Source of the DNA: Bradyrhizobium sp. NFR13
GTDB taxonomy: Bacteria; Pseudomonadota; Alphaproteobacteria; Rhizobiales; Xanthobacteraceae
Length of the DNA stretch: 64,000 nt
Direction of reading: 5' to 3'
NCBI RefSeq assembly: GCF_900114605.1
Contig: NZ_FOTP01000001.1
Coordinates: 1,601,290-1,665,289, forward strand
Within the stretch, counting starts at the first letter, position 1. The number at the start of each line of letters is the position of its first letter. This document shows, one piece after another, positions 8,373 through 17,402 of the stretch. The notes beneath the pieces were generated by a model. It was not told where the DNA came from. It ran no database searches and saw only the letters and a program-made list of their open reading frames with translations. Made by a program: the position numbers and the translations under genes.

Positions 8373-9278
8373 TTGAGCATTCTCTTTGGTGTCATAATCA
8401 CACTCGCCAGTCTGATCGGCGGGTTCACCGCGATGGGCGGACATCTCAGCGTGATATGGCAGCCCTGGGAATTCGTCATCATCATGGGGATGTCGCTGGG
8501 CACCTATGTCATTGCGAATCCTTGGAAAACCGTAGTCGACACCGGCCGCGCCACCGTGCAGGCGTTGACGGTCGCGGTGCCGAAGCAGCGCCATTACCTC
8601 GACTTGCTCGGGCTTTTGCATTCGCTGATGCGGGAAGTGCGGAACAAGGGCCGTAATGAGGTGGAGGCCCATATCGACGATCCATCATCGTCAGAAATAT
8701 TCACCGCCTTCCCGACCATTCTCGCCAATGAGCCGCTTCTGCACTTCATCTGCGACTACTTCCGCCTGATCATCATGGGCAGCGCACGGCCGCATGAGAT
8801 CGAAGCGCTGATGGACGAGGAAATCGAAACCATCGTTCGCAGCAAAATGAAGCCATATGGCTCGTTGATGATGGTTGCCGAAGGCCTGCCGGCTCTCGGT
8901 ATCGTCGCCGCGGTTCTCGGCGTCATCAAGGCGATGGGCGCTCTCGACCAATCCCCGAAACTGCTCGGCGGCTTTATCGGTGCCGCGCTGGTTGGCACCT
9001 TTGCGGGCATTTTCCTGTCCTACGGCCTTGTCGCGCCGCTCGCCCACAAGATCAAGCTGGTGCGTGAGCAGCGCGCCCGCATGTATGTGATCGTCAAACA
9101 GTCCTTGCTGGCTTTCATGAATGGGGCATTGCCACAGATTGCCATCGAGCACGGCCGCAAGATGATCGGTCCCGCCGAGCGGCCGTCGATCGATGTGGTC
9201 GAAAGCGAAACTATCTCGGGCGGTCCTGCAAAAGCAGCGCCCGCTGAACCGGCGGCGAAGGCGGGAGCGCGGGCTTGA
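8373..9278 (+). CDS. motA: Flagellar motor stator protein MotA
   Basis: 301 residues. Inner-membrane proton-channel stator subunit. Four membrane segments: about 2-20 (ILFGVIITLASLIGGF), about 30-50, then two near 170-230 (LGIVAAVLGVIKAMG and FAGIFLSYGLVAPLAH). A cytosolic charged loop includes ARPHEIEALMDEEIE. The start is taken as TTG at 8373, 8 nt after GGAG; GTG at 8367 is too close to that site. Overlaps fliM (TGATG). Its partner motB is about 14 kb away. Confidence 0.93.
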   Translation: MSILFGVIITLASLIGGFTAMGGHLSVIWQPWEFVIIMGMSLGTYVIANPWKTVVDTGRATVQALTVAVPKQRHYLDLLGLLHSLMREVRNKGRNEVEAHIDDPSSSEIFTAFPTILANEPLLHFICDYFRLIIMGSARPHEIEALMDEEIETIVRSKMKPYGSLMMVAEGLPALGIVAAVLGVIKAMGALDQSPKLLGGFIGAALVGTFAGIFLSYGLVAPLAHKIKLVREQRARMYVIVKQSLLAFMNGALPQIAIEHGRKMIGPAERPSIDVVESETISGGPAKAAPAEPAAKAGARA

Positions 9279-10213
9279 TGTCAGAAGTGAAGTCAGGCCG
9301 CGTGGATCAAGGATCGGATCAACTCCTCGGAGCGGCCGGAATTTCCGTCGAACGCATGCCGATGCTGCATGTGATCTTCGACCAGATGACGAATCTCTGC
9401 GCCGAAAGCCTGCGCTCGATGTCGCCGTCGCAGTCCTATTTCTCGCTGAGCAGCGTGGGAAGCGATCGTCTTTCCGATATCCTCGATCGCTATGAGGGCG
9501 AAGCCATTGCCGCGGTCTTCTACGCACAGGCATGGGACGCCCGTATCCTGATCGGGTTCGATCGCGATTTCGTCTATACGATGATCGAGCTGCTGTTCGG
9601 CGCCGACGGTGCGGAGCCGCCGCTCGACATGCCGCGGGTATTCTCGAATGTGGAGATGCACGTTGCGCAGTCGCTGTTCGAGCGCTTCGGCAAGGCGTTG
9701 CAATCTTCCTTCGATCGCGCTTCCGAGGTCACGTTCAGCCTGGAACGCGTCGAGACGCGCATGGATTATCTCGCGATCGGTCGTCTCAACAACATGGCCG
9801 TGTGCGCGAAGATCCTGCTGCAAGGTCTCGACCGCGGCGGCGAGATGTTCATTGTCATTCCTCACGCGGCGCTCAATCCGATCCGGCAGGCACTGTCGCA
9901 GATCGTATCCGGCGAATCGGCGTCCACCGATCCGAACTGGAGCCGTCAGCTGCATAGCGAGATCAAGCGAACCGAAGTCGTGCTGAAGGCCGTTCTCGAG
10001 GAGCGACCGTTCACTCTCGGCGAGGTTGCGAAGTTTCACGTCGGCCAGGTGCTCAAGCTCAATGCCACGCCGGACACCATGGTTCGCCTCGAATGTAATG
10101 ATCAACGTCTGTTCTGGTGCCAACTCGGCCAGATGAACGGCGTTTACTCGCTGCAGGTCAAGGAATCGGCCGACCAAAAACGGGAATTCATCGATGGTAT
10201 CCTATCTCGTTGA
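9278..10213 (+). CDS. fliM: Flagellar motor switch protein FliM
   Basis: 311 residues. C-ring switch protein that couples CheY binding to rotation sense. A CheC-like middle domain and a C-terminal SpoA domain (about 230-305: RPFTLGEVAKFHVGQVLKLN) are present. The ATG at 9278 overlaps the motA stop, with GGGAG upstream; the TTG one codon earlier is an alternative. The canonical EIDAL-type CheY-binding N-terminus is not evident, a divergence seen in rhizobial FliM. Confidence 0.92.
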   Translation: MSEVKSGRVDQGSDQLLGAAGISVERMPMLHVIFDQMTNLCAESLRSMSPSQSYFSLSSVGSDRLSDILDRYEGEAIAAVFYAQAWDARILIGFDRDFVYTMIELLFGADGAEPPLDMPRVFSNVEMHVAQSLFERFGKALQSSFDRASEVTFSLERVETRMDYLAIGRLNNMAVCAKILLQGLDRGGEMFIVIPHAALNPIRQALSQIVSGESASTDPNWSRQLHSEIKRTEVVLKAVLEERPFTLGEVAKFHVGQVLKLNATPDTMVRLECNDQRLFWCQLGQMNGVYSLQVKESADQKREFIDGILSR

Positions 10214-10478
10214 CATCATCCTTTTCGCAGCTCTGCTCTTCACGAGCATCCGCGTCACCAAGATGCATCGTGAGCTCGTGAAGTTGCGCGCGCATCAGGG
10301 GGAGTTCACCGCCGTGGTCGGCAAGACCAATGAGACGGTGGACGACATGGTGGTGATGGTCCGCGAGTTCAGTTCGGAGGGGCGGCAAATGGTCCAGGCC
10401 CTCGGCGACAAGATCGACGAGGCGCGCAAGGCCATCGCGGAAATCGACACCCGTACAGCGGCGCAGAATCCGGCTTAG
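10194..10478 (+). CDS. Small single-pass membrane protein of the flagellar cluster (DUF6468-like)
   Basis: 94 residues. One N-terminal membrane helix (YLVDIILFAALLFTSIRV, about 3-20) precedes a charged helical tail with coiled-coil character (MHRELVKLRAHQGEF...). It overlaps the end of fliM by 20 nt and precedes fliN, so it is co-translated with switch genes. I recall this family as DUF6468 in alphaproteobacterial flagellar loci, unverified. Function unknown; membrane anchoring near the switch complex is inference. Confidence 0.75.
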   Translation: MVSYLVDIILFAALLFTSIRVTKMHRELVKLRAHQGEFTAVVGKTNETVDDMVVMVREFSSEGRQMVQALGDKIDEARKAIAEIDTRTAAQNPA

Positions 10479-10511
10479 GCCAAGATCTGAGTTTTCAAGA
10501 AGGCAGGGGAT

Positions 10512-10904
10512 ATGAAGCAACCATTCGACATCGATCCAGTAAGCGCAGCGCCCGCTACCGATTCGCTCAAGGCCGAAGGCGCGTCGTTCGGCAAACTGGC
10601 CGATCTTGCGGCTCGCGCTGCCGAGGAAACCAGCCGGCTGACGAATCTTGAACCTATCCTGCGCATCCCGGTCACGGTGCAGGTCCTGCTCGGCTCAGCC
10701 ACCATGCCGGTCGCGGATCTCATGAAGCTTGGCCGGGGCGCAGTGATCCCGCTCGATCATCGCGTGGGTGAACCTGTCGAAGTCGTCGTGAACGGACGCA
10801 TCGTCGCGCGCGGCGCAGTCGTCGTCGTGGAAGACGAAAATTCGCGTTTCGGTGTATCGCTGACGGAAATCGTCGGAGGAGCGGCCGGGGATCCGGACGC
10901 CTAA
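10512..10904 (+). CDS. fliN: Flagellar motor switch protein FliN
   Basis: 130 residues. The C-terminal SpoA domain (about 50-125: ILRIPVTVQVLLGSATMPVADLMKLGRGAVIPLD, with VEVVVNGRIVARGAVVVVED) is the FliN signature. An N-terminal variable stretch is rich in Ala. FliN tetramers form the base of the C-ring with FliM and dock FliH. The ATG follows CAGGGGAT. The stop lies inside the first copy of a 14-bp tandem repeat leading to fliG. Confidence 0.92.
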   Translation: MKQPFDIDPVSAAPATDSLKAEGASFGKLADLAARAAEETSRLTNLEPILRIPVTVQVLLGSATMPVADLMKLGRGAVIPLDHRVGEPVEVVVNGRIVARGAVVVVEDENSRFGVSLTEIVGGAAGDPDA

Positions 10905-10927
10905 AGAGATTTTCCTAAAGAGATATT
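10900..10927 (+). repeat. 14-bp tandem duplication between fliN and fliG
   Basis: CCTAAAGAGATTTT (10900-10913) is followed at once by CCTAAAGAGATATT (10914-10927), 13 of 14 identical. Copy 1 holds the fliN stop codon; copy 2 supplies the AAAGAGA ribosome-binding sequence for fliG. Confidence 0.8.
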
Positions 10928-10930
10928 CCC

Positions 10931-11968
10931 ATGGCATTCAACGCACCTGCTAAGCGCGCCGGTACCAGCGTCAAACCGCTGGGTGGCACCGAGAAAGCTG
11001 CAGCTCTTCTGCTGGCCATGGGGCGTGAGCTCTCGGGCGGCCTGCTTCGGGAGTTCGATCCTGAAGAAATCAAGCTGGTCACGCGCGCGGCGGCCGATCT
11101 CAAACCCATTTCAGGGCCTGAGCTCGAGGCGATCATCGAGGAATTCGCTCAGAATTTCTCGGAAGGTCCGAATATCTTCGGCACTGTCGGCGAGTTGGAG
11201 AAGCTGCTGAATGGCGTGCTGCCACCGGACCAGATCACTGACATCATTTCCGAAGTTCTGGGCAACAAGACAAAGTCGGTGTGGGAGCGTATCTCTCTCG
11301 TCTCGGAGAGCCTGCTCGCCAACTATCTCCTCAAGGAGCATCCGCAAACGGCGGCGTTGATTCTCTCGCGCGTGAAACCGGCTTGTGCTGCCCGCGTGAT
11401 GAGCCATCTGCCGCCGGATATCCGTCACGACCTGATGCGACGTATGCTCAGTCTCAAGCCCGTCGTCGAAGATGCGATGAGCATTATCGAAAAGACCATG
11501 CATGAAGACTTCATGATCAACTTCGCACGCAACCTCGCGTCCGATACCTATCCGCGGATGGCCGACATCATCAACAAGATGGAGCGGACGCAGATGGAGG
11601 AGTCGCTGAAGAACCTCACAGAATCGCGGCCGAAGTCGGCCGAAATCCTGAAGGGCATGCTGTTTACCTTCGACGACATCGTGAACCTGACGGCCAAGGC
11701 ACGCATGCTGATCTTCGATCAGGTGCCGACCGACCGCGTGGTGATGGCGCTCAAGGGATCGGATGCAACATTCCGCGAGCTCATTCTGTCATCGCTCGCC
11801 TCGCGCACCCGCCGTCTGGTGGACCACGAACTGGCAAACGGTATCCCTGCGAATCAGCGCGAGATCCTGGACGCGCGGCGCGCCATTACCGACCTTGCGC
11901 TCGATATGGCCGGACGCGGCGAAATCGAACTCAATCCCGATCAAGAAGATCAGCCGGTATTCACCTGA
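10931..11968 (+). CDS. fliG: Flagellar motor switch protein FliG
   Basis: 345 residues, standard. It links the MS ring to the C-ring and contacts MotA. N-terminal domain (LGGTEKAAALLLAMGRE), middle armadillo region (LLKEHPQTAALILSRVKPA) and C-terminal torque domain with the charged ridge (LTAKARMLIFDQVPTDRVVMALKGSD) are all visible. An Ala/Gly/Lys-rich lead precedes domain one. ATG preceded by the second copy of the tandem repeat, AAAGAGA. Confidence 0.95.
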   Translation: MAFNAPAKRAGTSVKPLGGTEKAAALLLAMGRELSGGLLREFDPEEIKLVTRAAADLKPISGPELEAIIEEFAQNFSEGPNIFGTVGELEKLLNGVLPPDQITDIISEVLGNKTKSVWERISLVSESLLANYLLKEHPQTAALILSRVKPACAARVMSHLPPDIRHDLMRRMLSLKPVVEDAMSIIEKTMHEDFMINFARNLASDTYPRMADIINKMERTQMEESLKNLTESRPKSAEILKGMLFTFDDIVNLTAKARMLIFDQVPTDRVVMALKGSDATFRELILSSLASRTRRLVDHELANGIPANQREILDARRAITDLALDMAGRGEIELNPDQEDQPVFT

Positions 11969-11980
11969 AGATAGAGCATT

Positions 11981-13057
11981 GTGTCTGACGAACCCGATAA
12001 GGAAAGTAAAACCGAAGAGGCGACAGAGAAGAAGGTTCGTGATTCCGTCGAGAAGGGCCAAATCCCGGTCTCACGCGAAGCGCCGATTTTCGCCTCTATG
12101 CTCGCGCTATTGATTATTCAAAGCTTTTTGACCACCGACAACGTCAGAAAGCTGACATTCACTTTAGCCCGATTGATCGACGATCCGTCGGGTATCCGCA
12201 TCCGGAATGGAACGGATGCTATTGGGTTGCTCTCCGCGGTCGGTATGAGTGCGGCGGGACTGGTTATTCCGATTGTTATCGTCCTGATGCTGGCCGGGCT
12301 GGCATCATCTTTCCTGCAGAATGCACCGCGAATTGTGTTCGATCGCATCCAGCCGGAAGCCTCGCGTATCTCGATAGCGAAAGGCTGGGGCAGAATCTTC
12401 GGCGCGCAGGGACGTGTGGAATTCGGAAAGTCGGTCTTCAAGTTCGTCGCTATCAGTCTGGTCGTGATGATCGTCCTGCGGGCTGAGGAGGCCGTGGCCG
12501 TGAATGCATTGTTTAGCGATCCGGCGGCCGTTCCGGAACTGGTGCTGACGACCGCGATGCGGCTCGTCTCCGCCATCAGTATTGCGACCATTGTTCTGGT
12601 GTCGCTCGATCTCGTCTGGGCGCGCTTCCACTGGCGCCGCGAATTGCGCATGACGAAGCAGGAGATCAAGGACGAGTTCAAGCAGGCTGAAGGCGATCCG
12701 ATCGTCAAATCGCGGTTGCGTTCGTTGGCGCGCGACCGTGCCCGCAAATCGATGCTGGCGGCCGTTCCGCGCGCCACGCTAGTAATCGCGAATCCCACGC
12801 ATTACGCGATTGCACTGAAATACAAGCAGGGCGAAGACGCTGCGCCGACGGTGCTTGCAAAGGGGCAGGACCTGATCGCGCTGAAGATCAGGGAAATCGC
12901 CGAGAAGAATGGTGTTCCGGTGGTGGAAGACAAGATGCTGGCGCGCTCGATGTATGATGTCGCGCACATCGACAAGATGATTCCATCGGAGTTCTTCCGC
13001 CCTGTCGCAGAAATCATCTACTTCCTGCATTCGCGAAAGCAGAAGACGAACGCGTAG
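11981..13057 (+). CDS. flhB: Flagellar export gate protein FlhB
   Basis: 358 residues. Export-gate component that switches substrate class by self-cleavage. The autocleavage motif N271-P272-T273-H274 is present (VIANPTHYAIALKY). The N-terminus is Lys/Glu-rich (KESKTEEATEKKVRDSVEKG), as usual, and four membrane segments lie at about 30-220. GTG start. Last gene of the motA unit; flgB has its own motif copy downstream. Confidence 0.95.
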   Translation: MSDEPDKESKTEEATEKKVRDSVEKGQIPVSREAPIFASMLALLIIQSFLTTDNVRKLTFTLARLIDDPSGIRIRNGTDAIGLLSAVGMSAAGLVIPIVIVLMLAGLASSFLQNAPRIVFDRIQPEASRISIAKGWGRIFGAQGRVEFGKSVFKFVAISLVVMIVLRAEEAVAVNALFSDPAAVPELVLTTAMRLVSAISIATIVLVSLDLVWARFHWRRELRMTKQEIKDEFKQAEGDPIVKSRLRSLARDRARKSMLAAVPRATLVIANPTHYAIALKYKQGEDAAPTVLAKGQDLIALKIREIAEKNGVPVVEDKMLARSMYDVAHIDKMIPSEFFRPVAEIIYFLHSRKQKTNA

Positions 13058-13087
13058 GCGCCTCGCGCATGTCGTGAAGCGCATCTC

Positions 13088-13102
13088 CAGCCTCGGACAA
13101 GT
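13088..13102 (+). promoter_or_regulatory. Flagellar 15-bp motif before flgB
   Basis: CAGCCTCGGACAAGT, matching the consensus at all but the last base, ending 48 nt before the flgB start codon. Confidence 0.7.
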
Positions 13103-13115
13103 TTCCATTTGTAAA

Positions 13116-13135
13116 CCATGATGAAGGAATCATGG
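13116..13135 (+). promoter_or_regulatory. Leader hairpin with AGGA loop before flgB
   Basis: CCATGAT (13116-13122) and ATCATGG (13129-13135) form a 7-bp stem that displays GAAGGA as the loop. An ATG at 13132 inside the 3' arm opens a 19-codon frame that ends at 13191, past the flgB start, in another frame. Confidence 0.45.
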
Positions 13136-13150
13136 ATGCCTGGGGGATAA

Positions 13151-13528
13151 GTGGGACCCGTCTATCTCTTCGACGTTGCCTCATCGCATGAGCGATGGCT
13201 GTCGCTGCGACAGTCCGCAATCTCGGCGAATGTCGCCAATGCGAACACGCCTGGCTATCGCGCGCAGGACATCGAGCCGTTCAACAAGATCATTGAATCG
13301 AAGGTCGTACCCGTGACGGTGACGTCACCGGCGCACATCACGACCGGCTCTTCAGTGGAAGCCCAGGGCATGCGCAAGGAAAAGAGCTGGGAAACCGTGC
13401 ACTCCGGCAACTCTGTCAGTCTCGAGCAGGAAATGCTGAAGGCCGGCGATATCAACCGCGACTACTCACTGAATACGGCGATCGTCAAATCGTTCCATCG
13501 CATGTTCATGACAAGCATGAAGACCTGA
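13151..13528 (+). CDS. flgB: Flagellar proximal rod protein FlgB
   Basis: 125 residues, standard. The N-terminal rod signature [20 protein letters not shown], typical of FlgB, and a C-terminal helix ([18 protein letters not shown]) are visible. FlgB joins the MS-ring/FliE junction to the rod. GTG start preceded by GGGGGATAA. First gene of flgB-flgC-fliE-flgG-flgA-flgI, with the 15-bp motif 48 nt upstream. Confidence 0.93.
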   Translation: MGPVYLFDVASSHERWLSLRQSAISANVANANTPGYRAQDIEPFNKIIESKVVPVTVTSPAHITTGSSVEAQGMRKEKSWETVHSGNSVSLEQEMLKAGDINRDYSLNTAIVKSFHRMFMTSMKT

Positions 13529-13533
13529 GGAAA

Positions 13534-13956
13534 ATGACGATGATCGATCCGTTGCAGGCATCTGTTCAGATCGCAAGTTCGGGCCTCGAAGCGCAGTCAA
13601 CACGCCTGCGTGTCGTGTCGGAGAATCTTGCCAACGCCAATTCGACCGGCCGTACGCCTGGCTCTGACCCCTATCGCCGAAAAACGACAACTTTCACCGC
13701 AGAGATGGATCGTGCCGCTGGTGTGCGCATGGTCAAGGTCAAGGATGTCGGAACCGATCAGGCCCCGTTCCGCGTGGACTATGAGCCAGGTCATCCGGCC
13801 GCAGATGAAACCGGTTACGTGAAGCTGCCCAACGTCAATTCTCTGATTGAAATGGGCGACATGCGGGAAACCAACCGGTCCTTCGAGGCCAACTTACAGG
13901 TCATCAAACAGGTGAGATCCATGGTGTCGATGACCATCGATCTCCTGAGGAGCTAA
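13534..13956 (+). CDS. flgC: Flagellar proximal rod protein FlgC
   Basis: 140 residues. N-terminal signature [28 protein letters not shown] and C-terminal signature [20 protein letters not shown] identify FlgC. It polymerises in the proximal rod next to FlgB. TGAGGAAA precedes the ATG; the gene follows flgB by 5 nt. Confidence 0.94.
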   Translation: MTMIDPLQASVQIASSGLEAQSTRLRVVSENLANANSTGRTPGSDPYRRKTTTFTAEMDRAAGVRMVKVKDVGTDQAPFRVDYEPGHPAADETGYVKLPNVNSLIEMGDMRETNRSFEANLQVIKQVRSMVSMTIDLLRS

Positions 13957-13958
13957 GC

Positions 13959-14279
13959 ATGCTTGAAGCGGTATCCTCGGTCATCAGCAGCGCTGGCGAG
14001 CTGGCCAAAACCAGCGAAGTCATCAATTCCGCGACACCCGCGGTGCAGCCCGGTGCGGCCACCGTCGGTTTCAACAACGTCCTCGAACAGGTCGCAGCCG
14101 ATGCCATCGGTTCGATCAAGGCCGGCGAAGCCGCGTCGATCCAGTCCATCCACGGCAAGCTCTCGGCACAGAAGGTGGTCGAGGCGGTCATGTCTGCCGA
14201 GCGGTCATTGCAGATGGCTGTCGCCGTCCGCGACAAGGTCGTTCAGGCGTATCAAGAAGTCAGCCGAATGGCGATTTGA
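13959..14279 (+). CDS. fliE: Flagellar hook-basal body protein FliE
   Basis: 106 residues. MS-ring to rod adaptor. Family features: central VGFNNVLEQVAADAIGSIKAGE and the C-terminal LQMAVAVRDKVVQAYQEVSRMAI, with Met/Ile at the end. Starts 2 nt after the flgC stop, inside the same operon. Confidence 0.93.
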   Translation: MLEAVSSVISSAGELAKTSEVINSATPAVQPGAATVGFNNVLEQVAADAIGSIKAGEAASIQSIHGKLSAQKVVEAVMSAERSLQMAVAVRDKVVQAYQEVSRMAI

Positions 14280-14288
14280 GGTTCAATC

Positions 14289-15077
14289 ATGAGAGCTCTG
14301 GCCATTGCTGCCACCGGTATGGGCGCGCAGCAACTTAATGTGGAAGTGATCGCGAATAATATCGCGAATATCAATACGACCTCGTACAAACGATCCCGCG
14401 CGGAATTCACCGATCTGTTCTATCAGATCGATCGTGCGCAGGGTGTGCCAAACCGAAGCGGTGAGGGCTCGGTGCCTGAAGGCGCAAAGCTCGGTCTCGG
14501 CGTGCGCTCGGCAGCAGTGCGCAAGCTGCATCTGCAGGGCGCAATGGCGCAGACCGGCAACACTTATGACATGGCCATCAATGGCCGCGGCTGGTTCCAG
14601 ATCGCCGGTCCCAATGGTGAGACGCTTTATACGCGGGCCGGCGCGTTCAATCTGAATGAAAATCGTCAGCTTGTGACGCCGGACGGTTATCTGGTGACGC
14701 CAGCGATCATCGTTCCGCAGAATGCCGTGGACGTCACCGTCAACGAGTCTGGCCAGGTCTTTGCGAAGGTCGACGGAAACGTTGCGCCTGTTCAGCTCGG
14801 GCAGCTCTCGCTCGCGAATTTCTCCAATGAAGCCGGTCTGGATCCGCTCGGCGGAAATCTCTATCGCGAGACGGTATCCTCCGGCGTGCCCGTTGTCGGC
14901 TTCGCAGGCGATATTGGTTACGGCAAGCTGCATCAGCACTATCTCGAGAGTTCAAACGTCGACCCGGTGAAGGAAATCACCGAGCTGATATCGGCACAGC
15001 GTTCCTATGAAATGAACTCGAAGGTCATTCAGGCGGCTGACGAAATGGCGTCGACCATCTCGAAGGGCATGCGGTAA
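14289..15077 (+). CDS. flgG: Flagellar distal rod protein FlgG
   Basis: 262 residues, the canonical length. N-terminal [19 protein letters not shown] with [21 protein letters not shown]-terminal [20 protein letters not shown] followed by [10 protein letters not shown]. FlgG forms the distal rod reaching through the P- and L-rings. ATG spaced 9 nt after fliE. Confidence 0.95.
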   Translation: MRALAIAATGMGAQQLNVEVIANNIANINTTSYKRSRAEFTDLFYQIDRAQGVPNRSGEGSVPEGAKLGLGVRSAAVRKLHLQGAMAQTGNTYDMAINGRGWFQIAGPNGETLYTRAGAFNLNENRQLVTPDGYLVTPAIIVPQNAVDVTVNESGQVFAKVDGNVAPVQLGQLSLANFSNEAGLDPLGGNLYRETVSSGVPVVGFAGDIGYGKLHQHYLESSNVDPVKEITELISAQRSYEMNSKVIQAADEMASTISKGMR

Positions 15078-15102
15078 ATCCACAGAACGGGATCTCGGTC
15101 TG

Positions 15103-15579
15103 ATGCGAGCAGTCACCATCGTCACCCGCTGGCTTGCGAGCTTCGTGCTCGCGGCCGGCATCGTAGGCGTCGCGAATGCAGCGGAAGATGCCGTCCGTTA
15201 TCCTGTGCCGGCCACGGCGATCTATCCCGGTGACGTCATCCGGGATGAGATGATCATGGATCGCAACTTTGCACCCAATATTCAGGGCGCAAGTGCCTTC
15301 ATCAACGATCGTGCATCGCTCGTTGGTCGCATTGCGCGTCGTACCCTGTTGGCGGGGCACCTGATTCCGATCAACGGGCTCGAAGATCTGAAGGCCGTCA
15401 CCCGTGGCGCTGTGGTGAAGGTACTCGTCGAGGATGATGGGCTCATTATCGTTACCTATGCGACATCTCTGCAGTCCGGCAGCGCCGGCATGATGGTGCA
15501 GCTTCGCAACCTTGACACCGGCGTGACCATTCGGGGCATCGTCCAGCAGGACGGATCAGTGCGGATTCAGAACGGATGA
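15103..15579 (+). CDS. flgA: Flagellar P-ring formation chaperone FlgA
   Basis: 158 residues. Signal peptide about 1-27 (LASFVLAAGIVGVANAAE) and a SAF-type beta domain (YPVPATAIYPGDVIRDEMI, then VKVLVEDDGLIIVTYATSL). FlgA is the periplasmic chaperone that helps FlgI build the P-ring. Its stop overlaps the flgI start (ATGATG), fitting their joint function. Confidence 0.9.
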   Translation: MRAVTIVTRWLASFVLAAGIVGVANAAEDAVRYPVPATAIYPGDVIRDEMIMDRNFAPNIQGASAFINDRASLVGRIARRTLLAGHLIPINGLEDLKAVTRGAVVKVLVEDDGLIIVTYATSLQSGSAGMMVQLRNLDTGVTIRGIVQQDGSVRIQNG

Positions 15580-16679
15580 TGCTGCGTCTCCTCTGCGGCC
15601 TCCTGCTTTCGCTTTCGCTTTCGACAGCAGATGCCGCTGTGCGTGTGAAGGACATCGCCAATCTCAAGGGCGTGCGCGAGAACCAGATCCTCGGCTACGG
15701 TCTTGTGATCGGCCTCAAGGGCACCGGTGATACGTTGCGCAACGCGCCGTTCACGGAACAGTCGTTGCAATCGATGCTTGATAACATGGGCATCAATATC
15801 CGTGGCACCTCGTTGCGCACGCGCAACGTGGCGGCCGTCGTTGTGACGGCGGATTTGCCGCCGTTCGTCGCGGGCGGTTCGCGAATCGATGTCGCAATCT
15901 CGTCGCTGGGCGACGCGTCATCCCTGCTTGGCGGAACGCTGGTGATGACGCAACTGCGCGGCGCCGATGGCGAAACTTACGCTGTCGCGCAAGGCGCTAT
16001 CGCCGTCGGCGGTTACAACGTCGAAGGTGCTGCACAAACGCTCAGCCAGGGTGTGGCCACAGCTGGCCGCATCCCGAATGGCGCGCTGATCGAACGTGAA
16101 GTTAGGGGCCGTTTCAGCGAGATGGAATCGCTCATTCTGGAGCTCAAGAATCCGGATTTCGTCACTGCAACGCGCATCATGGATGCAATCAACGCGCATG
16201 GAAACGGTCGTTATCAGAAGGTCGTGGCCTTCGAGCGCGATTATCGCACGATCGTCTTGTCGCGCCCGCGCTCGACGTCGCCGGTGCGCTTTATCGCCGA
16301 AATCGAGGAACTGCTGGTCGAGCCGGATACACCGGCGCGGGTCGTGGTCGACGAACGCACCGGAACGGTGGTCATCGGCCGGAATGTACAGATTTCGACC
16401 GTGGCGGTCACCCATGGCAATCTGTCCGTGAGAATCACCGAGGCGCCCATCGTATCGCAGCCGTCGCCGTTTGCCCGCCGTGGCGAAACCGTGGTGGTGC
16501 CGCAGACCTTCATCGAAGCCAATGAGCCCGGCGCCAAGATCGCAATTCTGCGCGGTGCCGATCTGCAGCGTCTGGTGCGTGGTCTCAATCAGATCGGACT
16601 GAAGCCGCAGGGGATCATCGCGATCCTGCAGGCGATCAAGGCGGCTGGTGCGCTTCAGGCGGAACTCGTCATCCAGTAG
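15576..16679 (+). CDS. flgI: Flagellar P-ring protein FlgI
   Basis: 367 residues. Signal peptide about 1-17, then the conserved start VRVKDIANLKGVRENQILGY, typical of FlgI, and the C-terminal GADLQRLVRGLNQIGLKPQG. It forms the periplasmic bushing around the rod. Overlaps flgA by 4 nt. Last gene of the flgB operon; motE starts 66 nt later behind its own motif. Confidence 0.95.
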   Translation: MMLRLLCGLLLSLSLSTADAAVRVKDIANLKGVRENQILGYGLVIGLKGTGDTLRNAPFTEQSLQSMLDNMGINIRGTSLRTRNVAAVVVTADLPPFVAGGSRIDVAISSLGDASSLLGGTLVMTQLRGADGETYAVAQGAIAVGGYNVEGAAQTLSQGVATAGRIPNGALIEREVRGRFSEMESLILELKNPDFVTATRIMDAINAHGNGRYQKVVAFERDYRTIVLSRPRSTSPVRFIAEIEELLVEPDTPARVVVDERTGTVVIGRNVQISTVAVTHGNLSVRITEAPIVSQPSPFARRGETVVVPQTFIEANEPGAKIAILRGADLQRLVRGLNQIGLKPQGIIAILQAIKAAGALQAELVIQ

Positions 16680-16688
16680 GGCGCGGGT

Positions 16689-16703
16689 CAGCGTCGCGCA
16701 AGC
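16689..16703 (+). promoter_or_regulatory. Flagellar 15-bp motif before motE
   Basis: CAGCGTCGCGCAAGC, one difference from the consensus, ending 42 nt before the motE ATG. It marks a separate promoter for motE-flgH-fliL-fliP. Confidence 0.65.
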
Positions 16704-16745
16704 CAAAGCGTGCAACGCTCGCTCAGCTGAATCACGAGAATACGA

Positions 16746-17402
16746 ATGGCGCGCGTCGCAAATCGATCGATCAAGTTTCTCATGCTGGTCGGTATGGTGC
16801 TGTCCACACAGGCATCGGCCGAACCCGAGCAGAAGCTCTCAAAACCACTGAACCTCGGTGAGTTTGCAAAGACGCCGCAAGTTGCGCGCCCTCGCCCGGC
16901 TGCAAACAAGCAAGATCCGGTGGTGCGCCCACCCGCTGATTCGGGGCTGATCACGGGCGCAATCGACAAGAAGGACAGCGCAGCCGCGAGCGCTCAGGAC
17001 TCCGACGTCGCGCGCTTTTGCAGCAACATCGCGGACCAGGCGCTCGATGCCCGTGTGGCGTGGCAGCAGAAAGAGCTGGAAGCGACAGAATCCAAACTGA
17101 AGCTGCGCATTGCCGAACTTGAGGCCAAACGGGCCGAATATGAAGAGTGGCTGAAGTTGCGCGAGGAGTTCCTCAAAAAGGCGGAAGACAGCGTTGTCGA
17201 GATCTATTCGCGCATGAATCCCGAGGCTGCGGCGCAGCAGATTGCCAGCATGGCCGATGATACGGCTGCTGCTGTTCTCGCCAAGCTGCGCGTTCGCGTC
17301 GCCAGCGCGATCCTCAATGAAATGGAACCGGCACGTGGCGCACATCTCGCCGACACGCTCGCCGGAATGCGTCGCACCGACGACGGGAAAGCCAAGAAAT
17401 GA
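16746..17402 (+). CDS. motE: MotE-type periplasmic motility protein
   Basis: 218 residues. Signal peptide about 1-25 (FLMLVGMVLSTQASA), a Pro/Ala linker, a long coiled coil at about 95-145 (WQQKELEATESKLKLRIAEL and EEWLKLREEFLKKAED), and a C-terminal MgtE-N-like helical domain (YSRMNPEAAAQQIASMADDT). In Sinorhizobium, MotE is a chaperone for the periplasmic motor protein MotC. motC is also in this cluster, which supports the call. Overlaps flgH (ATGATG). Confidence 0.85.
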   Translation: MARVANRSIKFLMLVGMVLSTQASAEPEQKLSKPLNLGEFAKTPQVARPRPAANKQDPVVRPPADSGLITGAIDKKDSAAASAQDSDVARFCSNIADQALDARVAWQQKELEATESKLKLRIAELEAKRAEYEEWLKLREEFLKKAEDSVVEIYSRMNPEAAAQQIASMADDTAAAVLAKLRVRVASAILNEMEPARGAHLADTLAGMRRTDDGKAKK

